NCBI GenBank assembly: GCA_004352715.1
Contig: SCFE01000014.1
Span: forward strand, 1,506,441-1,570,440
Direction: 5' to 3'
Length of the DNA: 64,000 nt
Source of the DNA: Hofstenia miamia
Lineage: Eukaryota; Xenacoelomorpha; Acoela
Shown here: piece after piece, positions 37,439-47,300 of the stretch
How the letters are laid out: each line of letters begins with the position of its first letter
How positions within the stretch are numbered: the first letter of the stretch is position 1
The notes under the pieces: model-generated
Told to the model about the DNA's origin: nothing
What the model saw: the letters and a program-made list of their open reading frames with translations, nothing else
Database searches by the model: none
Translations under genes and position numbers: made by a program

Positions 37439-40400
37439 TAATTTTTTCTTCGATTTTCATTAAAAAAGTTCCATTTTTGTTATATTTTTCATTTAGAACA
37501 TTATATTTTATAAATTTATGTTGTAATCAAGCTTTAAATATAAATATGCAACAGAATGTCATGTATTCAGACGCAAAGTACTAAATATAGGATTAATTAT
37601 TTATTTATCCTAGGAGAGTGCTAGAGCAAAATTTTATCTCTATGTATTATTTGTATCACTTCTAAACCAATGATACAAAAAGTTTAAACTTTTTTGCGAT
37701 TTTCACATAGTGACGCTGACGAGGTTATATCATCCAAATAGTGCACTAGAAACCAATACGGAATCACACTCTTCATAAATGATAAATTCGATACTAGTTG
37801 AAATTATTTTTCTAAAACAACCCCCACCAAAAGTTTCCAAGAGATGTACATATGCTTATGCTTTCATTTTAAAAATCTACAAAACATTAAATTTTTGTAT
37901 TAAAAATATCTGCAGATGTTTATTTAAGCAGTAGAATGGTGGATTGAATTAGAAAATATCCAAACCCTTGATACAGATTGAACTAGTTCGCAAAAATAGC
38001 CAAGGTTCAATAATGCTTTCTTGTCATTTTGCAATTTCTAAAAGATCTGAACCCGGATTCAACTCTATTTGACACTGCAAAGTGTTTAAATGATATTCTA
38101 ATACTTACAGAGGATATAGAGCTGATAAATTTGTTAATATTTTTAGAAGTATCTATGTACATTGAAGGCAATCCATCCCAAACCGATGGAATACTAGACT
38201 CCGTTAATGTGAGGACAACGCGTACATCATTCGGCAGAGGATCACGAATCCAATCTAATACAGAAGCGGCATTCTAAAAATAACTGACTATATAAATAAA
38301 GGCTAAAAAAGTGCACAAGGAAATGCTTGAAACCAAGCTATATTTTAAAAAATTATATTAGAAAAAAACAACTTACCGTTAAACAATCAGCACCATCTAT
38401 TGCAATTAATATAATACTGGATTCTTTTGATGACTGCTCCAAAACACGAGGAAAGATTTCAAATAGTTTTGCAGTTTGAGGGAATAAAAAGTGATTCCCT
38501 TTGTTTAATGATAGGATCTAAAAAGGTATTCAATGAGTTGGTGATATGCAATAATAATTGTTCGGGAAACTGTAAAAAATAATCTGCACCAAAACGATTT
38601 CCAATGGATTGCCACTAACAAAATACTATAATAGGAATGTAAATAAAGAAAACTATGACTATCACTGGAGTATTAGAAACGTCATACCTCTACCATTTAA
38701 GTTGATTTAAACGATTTCAGTAATTGAATGCAATATATACAATTACATGCGGATTTCTCGCCTGTATTTTGGTTAAAACTAGTCTCTTGAACAGCACAAA
38801 GAACACGTTTAACAGCTGACGTTGTAGAATAAGATGTTTATGAGATAAACCGCTGAAAAGGTGTACACTAATTAGCCATTTTGGAAAAATGATTGTGAAG
38901 ATGAGTTTATAGCACAATATATAGAACAAGCATGTTTGATACTAAACTTAATACTGTTGAGACGATAACTTTTTCCACCCTAATTGAAGCACTAATTGTA
39001 CATGACGAAAATTTTAAAAATCGATTACAATGTGCTACCATCATTATCAGTTTACAAAATATGAGGTAAATATTTTTACAATCAACGACACTACAATATG
39101 ACGTCGATTTAGCGCCAACTCGCATTTATCGCACAAATTTGCCTGCACGAAGCAATTACTAGTGTACCGCCATTCGTCATGATTTTTGCCTGGCACAATG
39201 ACAGATAAACTCCGATTTAGCGCCATCATAAACATATTTTACTAACTATATGATGTTGCATTGCTATACGCGCCAATGTGAAACTATTTCTGACCGATGT
39301 TTTGGAAATACTTATTGCTGAAATTGCATATAAAATGAAGCAATCCAAATAACTTACTTCTTAACATTAAACAGCCAAATTTCCCTTTAAAAGGACAAAC
39401 CGATTTTCCACATTTTTAAAAACGTATAATCAAACTTCTCAGATTTTGAAATCACAAGGCAGAGCCATGAACACATTTATTGGCTAATTTGCTTGGATGT
39501 AATTTTGAAAATTTGTTTTCAAGAAACATGAAAAAATTTGAAGATTTTTATGTGTAGTTTATAAGGTTAAAATAATACATTTGTCTTTTTGTAAACATTT
39601 TTACTACATGTTACAATAATTTACATTATAAATTGTGATACATGTAATAGTAGAACATTTACAACTATAAAATGATCCCTCTCATTTATCGCCCACCCCG
39701 TTTAGCGCCAAAAATTGTCTTTGCACAATAAGTGGGGCTAAATCGGGGTTATACTGTATATATAAAATGGTCTTATTACACTTAAAACCAATTTAAGTCA
39801 TCATAATTTGTTGTCGATCTAATAATTTCCCCTTGTTTTTTCTATATGTATGGCCTCTGCAATTTTTGAATTGTCTGTTTTCAGTAAAACTTTAAATTGA
39901 TCTTCCTTAGCTTGATAGTGATGGCTAAAAAATTCTGAATTTAGATGGCCTCTTAAATCCTCATTAGATCCCAGATGTCGCATAGTTTTACCGATGTATG
40001 ATTTATCGCAATAATTACATCAAACTAAATGTTTTTGGGATATCGTCTTTGTTACTAAATATCTTTTGTTTTAAAATCGGGGTGATCTTAATAATTGTTA
40101 GCTCTGCATTCAGACTTATCACTCTTTTTTTAATTTCTCAACTTGGTAACTTAGATATGCGATTTTCAGGTATACTTCAATATTAGTTTTTTTCATATTT
40201 TGATGGTTTCCTTGGCTGTTATCCTCTTCAAATAGGTGAATATTTTCTTAAAATATTATGAGGATACCAATTCTGTTCTAAGATGGTATATATTCGGCTG
40301 TGTTCATATGTCGAACATAATTTATATGTTCGATCAAACTCAAACAATTCTTTAATTGGTGTGCAATTTGTGAATAGGATATGTAATGGTGAATTAGTTA

Positions 40401-40553
40401 CTTTTATATTCCAGCTCGTTTCATGATGTGGTAAAGTTATGAACACAAGCATCTAAATATATGAATTTGTTTTCCTTTTGATCTTCCGTTGTGAGTTGGA
40501 TTTCTTAAACTTGGTTGTTAAGATATTTTAAGAAAATTTTTGATTCCTCTGTT

Positions 40554-40623
<70 letters not shown>

Positions 40624-43600
40624 GGGTGAAAGTTCCAATAAGAATTTGTAATAATAACCTGATGAGTAAATCGTCGTATTACTGCTAAGGAGTCTCGACA
40701 TGATGGTACAGGCTCTACAAAATGATGACAAAGAAAAACGTTTGGCGATGAGCTTTGAAATTGATGCAACCAAGTCGCAAGCAATGAGGATTTTCCACAA
40801 CCACGGGGCCCTCTGATTAACAGTGGAGGCACAGGTCCCGATGCTAGCATGTGAGCACTCATCTCTCTCATATACTAAATAGTTCAATCCAAAAATAATG
40901 GATATTGTCAATAAATACTTTCATAGTTATCAAGCACTTAAAAAATTACGTACAGAATCAAATCCAAAAAGTTCTTGAGAAGAGTAATAATTCAAAACTT
41001 CGCGTTGAAAATGCTCTTGTGAAAAATCTCTATTACATGCACATCTATCAAACAGGTCTTCAAACTCTAGGTAATTAGGAAAATCCTAAAATTCTACCAT
41101 TACACAAATTCAAATAGTCCCAACTTGGTTGTATCATGCGAACAGGTCAAATTTTAAAATAAAATTTAAAATGAGAATAAAATTGATAGCACAAACATTT
41201 CATAAAGCCAAACATACACAAAATACGATTTGTAAACTAGTGCTTGTGTTACAGTAACCAAATATGTACCATAATATTGCTACTATAAAAATTACTATAT
41301 TCAAGAATTTTTTTTGCAAATGCTCACAAATTCTGTAAATTCTACTAGAAAAGCTCGACACAATGGATACAACTAATTGACAAATGGTTCACTTGTACTT
41401 GACTGTACAAAAAGGATAGGAAATTTAGACTGTAACAGTTGCGTTATACATACTGAATTTTCGTAAACAATACATAAGCCAAAGTATTTTATTAGATGCA
41501 ATTGTCAACAATAGAATGCGATACCTTATGGGCAAAATCCATTAAGACTTCAATAACCATGGCTGACATTGAAACTGCATCAGTATAGTTTTCAATCAAG
41601 ACGATCCTCGAATTATCGGCCTCCACTAAAGGTTGAATTATGGATTTCAGTCTTGATACTTGATCTACTTTTACACCACTAAAAATGAAATATGAAACTG
41701 ATTAGATAAAAACACAAGTAATGAATTTATATTACTTAAAATATTGAAAAATTTAAATCGTACTCTGAAAGACCTTTGAAGCAAAAAAGACCACGTAGTT
41801 TAGAAACAAGATTTACAAATGTCTCGCCCAAAAACTTCACAGTATCACTAAAATAATGTAATGAGAGTTAAAACAAGAACATCATTACCCAGAAATGTGT
41901 CTATTTACAAGGAATAAAATTTGGTGCGCCCATGTTTGTATTAAATCTTTGCAGCTCTAAATTTCAAAGAATTATTAAATTCATTTGAATGTTATAGGAG
42001 TACCTCAAAAGAGGAAACAGTTCGATAGTGAAGTACAAGCCCCTCAGCAAGCATTTGTAAATGCAAATTCCACAGAACGTTTTCTTCTAGACAAGCAATT
42101 TCGCGAGGATCGTTAAGAGTAGTATCATCAACATGAACAACAAGATGCACAACATTCAACATTCTGTCATTAAGGAGGTTAGAGGCATCAATGCTTTTCC
42201 GCTTCTCCCAATCAGCGCGTGAGACTGTTATTGGGCCGCAATAACTACGAGAGTCTGTCGAAATGAATCGCTTGAATGACGGTTCTGACCGCTGTTCAGT
42301 TTCGTTCTTCTCATTCGCCATAGCCCACCAGTCACAGTCAATTTCATTACCTAAATCATTCAATTATATTGACTACTACATTAGAAATTCAATTTGTTAC
42401 TAATTTCTACGAAATTCTATCCAAATGAAAAAGAAGTTGTTTTGTCAAACACATAAATCGAAAAAATGACAATAAAACAAAATTTGAGGAAATGCTGTCT
42501 AATTCTCAAAATATGTCTACATATATATTTTGAACGTTATTTATCTCATTGAGAAAACTCTTTAATATACGTTAAACAACTGATAGCAAATTGGTAATTC
42601 ATTATGTACCTTTATAAATCTTTGGGCTTAGCTGCTGACTATTTTTAGGCTTGTAAGATCCCTTAGTAGCTTCCACAAGTTTCTGTTCAAGACTTTGGTT
42701 AGTTTCAATTAATTCCCGTAATTCTATATCCTTGGTTTCACGAAATATCTAAATTTGAAACATTAAAAATATGAATATAAGAATATATAATTTACAATTG
42801 GTATAATGGTATGTTTTAAAACACGTTTTAAAAATAGTTGAAAAAAACAAGTTTTTAAAACAAAAATTTTATATGTATTCTAGCATCATCAGAGTTAGCG
42901 TAACAGTATAACAAAGTATAGAGCAAGAACTTGATGAGAGCGTAATATCTACTATCACATAGGCAAAAAAGTTCTATGCACCATTTAGAGAGCGGTTAGC
43001 TAGAGTTATATTAAATACCACTGTCCGCAAAACGATGTGTCTAGCACCAAAGATCTGGACTAACTCGTGTATACCAATAAAACCATATAACGGCCTGCTA
43101 TAGGAGGCATGAGAGGCGTAATGGCAAAACTTGCCGACGCAAAGCATGATAGCGCACACCAATAAACAGATACCGAACTAATCTGGATCAGCTAAACCCC
43201 AGAAAGGAGCGGGTCTGCATAGATTCTTAAGACTGCCGAGCACATCCTGCGGCTGAGTTACACCTATGCAGCCCCCTCACTTCCGTAGAAAGTTTAGCTG
43301 CTCATGACAATCTAATAGAATATAGCAGATAAGATAACGAGTTACTTGGGCAAAACAAAACTTATATTAATCGATCGCGCACAAAGCTGCCCTATTTACA
43401 TGTAACTAAAAATAATGTAGTTTTTATCGTGCTTTTTACGTCGCAATGGTGAAAATTACTAACAATAATGATTGTTTTCCGACCTTTTGCGTGAGTTTAA
43501 GATGGACAATACTAAAGCTACAATATAGCTCTATTTTGATGAAGTAAAGGAAGGTGAAGTTACAAGAGCAAAATGCAGAACTCCGATTCATAAGCAGGGC

Positions 43601-45765
43601 AAAATGAAAAGGTCAAGATAGCAAAGTACATACATCTGTACTTGCACATGCTCTTTGTTCGGAAATTACATAGCTTGCAAAATATATATAATTATATAAT
43701 TTTTGTTTGATAATATAATAATAGTTCAATGTATACAATTTAAATTATCGGTACTATATCAAAAGAGTAGTTTCAGTAAGTGTATACATTGCAACTTGAA
43801 GATAGCACAAACATGCAATTATAGATTTTTAGAAATCATTTAGGATTTTAAAGTATCTTCAAGCCACCTTAAGAAAATAAAGTTTTGGAACACCCTAAAC
43901 TTTAAAGTATCTTTAAGTAAACTTAAAGCTAATCAGTGTTTTCAAAACCAGTTAATACTTTAAAATATCTTTAAGTTACTCTAAAGAAAATCATTTTACT
44001 TAAGATAATTCTGTATATTTTGTCACCTAATCAAATCTTAGAATGCAAGAAAAATTGAAGCAACTACAAAAACGTGTTATACATAAAAAGAAAAGGTATA
44101 GTAGTATTATAGAACAAATAGCTATATTATATTTCTAAGAGGTTATATTTATTAAGTAATTTTAATGGTTTTGGAAGCAAATTGAATTAAAACACATTTG
44201 TTATGTACTACGTATTTATAAAACCTTTTTCTTCCTTTTTTTCAAAAATCACTTATCAAATTAGAAAAATCTCAATTTAATGCTACATCAATTAATTAGT
44301 CTGTATTATGGTATATCACAAATATCTTTTAATTAAAACGAAAAGAGCTATATTTGTTGTAAATTGCATATTAAAGTATATAACTTAATGTGCAAATGCA
44401 ACTATCAATGTAATTGCTGAATTAATCTTGTGAAAGGTTGAATATTAACTAATAAGCTTCTGTAATAATTGCTTAGCGCCGGACACCCAAAAGCGCAGGC
44501 CCATCATGGCATTCTTCCCATTGGCCCCTCAAACCCCGGTACTGTACACAAGGCTGCACATCTGTTTAATTGTTGTTACTGTACTTGATATGTGAGTACC
44601 GTTGACGTTTCCGAAGGAATGACGTACGCAACTGAGTTTGAAAATGATAGTGTTGTAGATTTGAACCAGCTTATATCAAATTACCCACCATGCACCAATT
44701 ATTTACTTATGCTTACAAAATTATTTCCCCTTCACGTTGTTGACAAACAAGTCTTCGATTGGGATTTGTCAAAGATCTCGCAAACTAGCATTCATTTGTG
44801 TTAGCTGCCGGATTAGAGCGTCATTTTTCAAGCTTGCGGATGACATATGGCGAGGGTGTTAAAAAAGCAGGAAAATTTTCAATGGAGTACTGAGCAAATA
44901 GTCATGAGTTTTATGTTCTCAATACATTATTTAGACGAAAAATTCATATTGTTTACGATATACTTAAGAATGTTTTCAGAAAATAAAAAAGATAAACACG
45001 TTATTTACATTTAAAACAGTTTTTGTTATTTTTTGTATGAAAATTACCTTAAATTGACGTTTAATTTTATCACGGTCAATTTCGAAAGCAGTAGCACGTT
45101 CCAAAGCTTGATATTCCGATTCCAGAGCAGCATCTCGTTCAAGTCGCAATTTAGAGCACATTTTTTGGAGGGCCTACAACAGAGTGATTAATTTAAAATA
45201 ACAAAACACCATCGTGTAAGTCAATAACTTAACTTTTGAAATGAAAGAACAAAATTTTGATTGACAATAGCTTAACTATTATTACACAGAATAATAATAA
45301 ACTTCAATTGGTAGATAATGTTCTATTGATAATATAATATTTTAAATAAAGCTTAAAGTTTCTTCTTGAAAGAATACAATAAAACACAACGAAACATTTC
45401 ACCTGTAATTCTGCTCTAAGTCGTTTATTTTCTGAGTCACACTTATGTACTTTTTTGTCGATATCACCCATTTCATTCTGCTTACTTAATCTAAACATTT
45501 CGAATTCGCGACGTAATCGCTCTAGTTCGTTATTTTCAAAATCAACTGAAACCATGGATCGAAAACTAGCGCCTTTCGCACGCTTCGTAAATGAGCCACC
45601 CAATGGAGGAAAAGAAAATTGATGATTTGTTTGTGCTTTCCCCAATCGTTTTCGAGGTTGTACTTCAATTGGTATGTGTTGCATAACAGATGTTTCGTCA
45701 TCTTCATTAAACGTGCCATCTTCATCCTGCTCATGCCTATTTAGAAGGGAGCTAGACGTTCCCAT
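25366..45765 (-). CDS. NPHP3: Nephrocystin-3 homologue, 24 exons, 1,231 aa
   Basis: Spliced gene on the minus strand. Exons in order: 45765-45403, 45173-45048, 42748-42610, 42350-42004, 41956-41889, 41847-41764, 41678-41525, 41085-40954, 40874-40659, 38517-38377, 38273-38109, 36026-35856, 35244-35083, 34746-34661, 33958-33827, 32943-32849, 32765-32689, 32057-31822, 31266-31095, 29469-29309, 26648-26558, 26306-26181, 26016-25891, 25491-25366. All introns are GT-AG and the phases join without a stop (3,696 coding bases). Order of domains: myristoylation start MGTSSS, coiled coil, STAND-type NTPase with Walker A, C-terminal TPRs. The vertebrate protein is about 1,330 residues with the same order. 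Known role: it localises to the inversin compartment of cilia, with NPHP2, NEK8 and ANKS6, and is delivered through N-myristoylation and UNC119. The weakest joins are exons 5-7 and 11-12, where conservation is low; a small missed exon there is possible. Confidence 0.92.
27000..28552. other. NPHP3 intron 21 to 20 sequence, unexplained open stretches
   Basis: In the 2.6-kb intron between exons 20 and 21 there are plus-strand stretches (about 27026-27200 and 27500-27754) with coding-like composition ([39 protein letters not shown]). I do not recognise them. A decayed transposon ORF is likelier than a gene. Confidence 0.25.
28558..28630. mobile_element. 73-bp piggyBac-like MITE
   Basis: Exact terminal inverted repeats CCTCTTCAGTGC / GCACTGAAGAGG enclose 49 bases, and both sides are flanked by TTAA (28554-28557 and 28631-28634), the piggyBac target site. 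It lies in an NPHP3 intron. At 73 bp it is near the lower limit for a MITE. Confidence 0.65.
30153..30330 (-). mobile_element. LINE 3' tail fragment
   Basis: The minus strand reads GCCTTCAGCGGCTAAATAAA then GTCATTG and (ATT)n. This is the same 3' UTR grammar (GC-rich hairpin, AATAAA, microsatellite) as the LINE ends at 385 and 18453. No coding part is recognised. It sits in an NPHP3 intron. Confidence 0.45.
33365..33379. other. Poly-G run ending in an N
   Basis: A run of G ends in one N at 33379, so the sequence is probably unreliable here. It is inside an NPHP3 intron and does not touch an exon. Confidence 0.7.
35400..35616. mobile_element. hAT MITE, 217 bp
   Basis: The left end reads CAAGCGTTCTCTAAGGCGTG and the inward-read right end CAGAGGTTCTCATTGGGGGTG, a classic hAT 'CAGNGGTTCTCA' terminus. 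Flanks CTATAAAG and TTCTAAAG agree at 6 of 8 positions. It lies between NPHP3 exons 12 and 13. Confidence 0.5.
36601..37385 (+). repeat. 237-bp identical direct repeat
   Basis: 36601-36837 and 37149-37385 appear identical and each runs into a (TA)n tract. The 310 bases between contain three copies of ATATTCGGCA. It lies in NPHP3 intron 11. Identity implies a very recent duplication or an assembly error; here no N marks a join. Confidence 0.85.
36834..36868. repeat. (TA)n microsatellite
   Basis: Uninterrupted TA dinucleotides at the end of the first 237-bp repeat copy. Confidence 0.9.
37380..37433. repeat. (TA)n microsatellite
   Basis: TA dinucleotides with two TACATA interruptions at the end of the second 237-bp repeat copy. 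Confidence 0.9.
39092..39758. mobile_element. Pogo/Tigger-like MITE, 667 bp
   Basis: The inward-read right end TACAGTATAACCCCGATTTA matches the left end TACAATATGACGTCGATTTA, and both continue into TAGCGCCA-like and TTATCGC/TTATTG blocks. The CAGTATAACC start and TA context fit pogo-type Tc1/mariner elements. Internal copies of CGATTTAGCGCCA occur near 39210 and 39690. No transposase remains. It is in NPHP3 intron 9. Confidence 0.6.
39800..40452 (-). mobile_element. Penelope-like element remnant with GIY-YIG domain
   Basis: Minus-strand frames give the end of a Penelope-like reverse transcriptase ([16 protein letters not shown], then [14 protein letters not shown]), a decayed linker, and a GIY-YIG endonuclease start ([20 protein letters not shown]) continuing to [20 protein letters not shown]. 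The order RT then GIY-YIG is that of Penelope-like elements. Broken by frameshifts. It abuts the pogo-like MITE and lies in NPHP3 intron 9. Confidence 0.65.
40557..40620. repeat. (TA)n microsatellite beside NPHP3 exon 9
   Basis: About 32 TA units end 39 bases from the exon 9 splice donor at 40659. Confidence 0.9.
42880..43330. other. GC- and CpG-richer island in NPHP3 intron 2
   Basis: About 450 bases clearly less AT-rich than the surrounding intron, with many CpGs (GCGGTT, CCGCAAAACGATG, GCCGACGC, CTGCGGC). No frame, tRNA or known repeat is recognised. An unidentified mobile element or SINE is likely. Confidence 0.35.
44460..44850 (+). other. Unrecognised insert in NPHP3 intron 2
   Basis: A second compositionally distinct block, starting near TTAGCGCCGGACACCC and including a 70-codon open frame (44592-44804) with no recognised motif. 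Probably a fragment of a mobile element. Confidence 0.3.
45048..45765 (-). other. NPHP3: NPHP3 exons 1-2: myristoyl start and coiled coil
   Basis: Exon 1 starts MGTSSSLLN. Gly2 with small residues after it is the N-myristoylation signal known to be needed for ciliary entry of NPHP3. Then come [13 protein letters not shown] and the coiled coil from [17 protein letters not shown] through [11 protein letters not shown] into exon 2, [20 protein letters not shown] and KIKRQFK. This last block is nearly invariant in the family and clinches the assignment. Exon 2 is exactly 42 codons, phase 0. Confidence 0.93.
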
Positions 45766-45911
45766 TTACTGAAAATATGTCAAAGGCTATTTAAATTTTG
45801 CAACTAAATGTAAATTTTGTAAAATTTGGAAATTATATAAGTGTAAAGAATAAATCTATGACTTATGAAAAAGCAAAACCTGTATGATTTTACGTTATTG
45901 TACAGGTTCGT

Positions 45912-45941
45912 CCATGGTCTTCTATATATAGAAGGCCATGG
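45912..45941. repeat. 30-bp palindrome upstream of NPHP3
   Basis: Arms CCATGG/CCATGG enclose a mismatched pair (T/G) and a 16-bp core CTTCTATATATAGAAG. The site lies 147 bases upstream of the NPHP3 start codon, so it may be in the promoter or 5' UTR. Same 6+1+16+1+6 layout as the palindrome at 7425-7454. Confidence 0.85.
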
Positions 45942-47170
45942 TTCTTCTAAGTCATACTGAAAATTTTATGTATACAAGACAAACTAATTGAACGAGTGAG
46001 TTGTATAGAACAATAAAGGACTGTTAAACCTTAACTATTACATGAGTCTATTAAAGTAAAAATCGCATTACAGCACAGGTGTCAAAAGAGTTAATAATTT
46101 CTCGATGCCGGAATGCAACTGTTAATTTCTAGAGTTGAAACGATAAATTAAAGCTGTTGAAATATACTTTCACATTAAACTGATTACAATTGCAAAATTT
46201 ACCATGTTAAATAAAACTGTGGTATTCTATTCCAATTTCACCCAATCAAACACAACTCACTATTTAGCAAAACAAGAAACATGATTATTTTTCGTGTGAA
46301 GGCAAGAATGCAAAAATGAACGGTTACCACAAAAAAACACAACGACTACTTAGAGGAAGTCTTTTGTATAGAAATATTTCAAATGAACGAATTTATGGAA
46401 AATACACGTTATAGGAAGAAAAATTGCGAAAAACCCAACTAGAAACAACATCATTTCAAACCCCTCACTAATGCCTTGATAAAATAAAACACTAATGTGA
46501 AATTGAAAGGAAATAACACTATCTCGAAATAGTAATAAAATTATATGGTGATCTACAAAATCTTAATATTAAAATATATTAGTAAAAGACAACAGGATAT
46601 CATTTTACAACTAGATCTGCATAGCATAGTTATTAATAGAAAATTCTGACAAAATTGTAATGAAGTTGTTAAACCAAAATATTTAAAATCAATAGTAAGT
46701 TGATAAAATGCTGCATTAGATTCATAGCACACATTTAATAAATTAAAAATGCAAACCCTTTCCAAAATAATATAATTTAAAATAGCACATAGATTAAAAT
46801 AAGTTTAGAAATAATGTCTTGCAATCAATTATCTTGATAGCTTTTTACTAGAGAAGTGATATACATAACAAGAAATTTGTAAACTGCTAAATGACTACAC
46901 TACAATCACGTTCACTCAAAAAATATCACTTTAGAATTGCTTGTATTTATTAGCTGTTGATGATAATTGTTATTAATAGAATGTGAAATTAAACAGAAAA
47001 ATCTGTTTTTTCACAGCACCTTTAGTTTTTTTGCCCTTGCTTTCATTAAAATTTTAAAAATCTGTAAAATTAGTCGACCGTCTTTGAATGAAATTTGCAA
47101 GTACACCAGCTAATAATTAAATTTAGCTGATGATTAATTCTGATGGGCTATTTTCTACACTTTCTAAAGC
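45942..47170. other. Intergenic DNA upstream of NPHP3
   Basis: 1.2 kb of AT-rich sequence. Nothing recognised besides chance frames. Confidence 0.3.
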
Positions 47171-47300
47171 CCCGTTTACACTGGTTCAAATCGAGGAATT
47201 CGTCAAGCGAATTAAATAGCGCATGGACGCGTTTACACCTATTCATCAGGTTGATTTCATTTGACGATTTCAATATTGAAAGCTCCTGTTTACATTGGTT
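47171..47300. repeat. Three imperfect 'GTTTACAC' repeats
   Basis: CCGTTTACACTGGTTC, GCGTTTACACCTATTC and CTGTTTACATTGGTTC occur about 55 bases apart in the same orientation. Termini starting GCCCCGTTTACACTGG are common in several invertebrate MITE families, so this may be one decayed end. Confidence 0.35.

Larger units (their letters stand above)
34661..41085 (-). other. NPHP3: NPHP3 exons 8-14: STAND-type NTPase region
   Basis: Exon 9 carries [15 protein letters not shown], a complete Walker A (residues 493-500), followed by [27 protein letters not shown]. Exon 10 has the Walker B strand [10 protein letters not shown] (580-587). Exon 11 has the sensor region [15 protein letters not shown]. 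Exon 13 is the winged-helix-like segment ([19 protein letters not shown]). In vertebrate NPHP3 the same order holds between the coiled coil and TPRs. The NTP-binding residues are intact, so binding at least should be retained. Confidence 0.88.

Noticed and set aside
40552-40911. Alternative minus frame through NPHP3 exon 9 ending in Ile-Tyr repeats
   Set aside because: The repeats are translated (TA)n; the true exon frame is the one with the Walker A motif.
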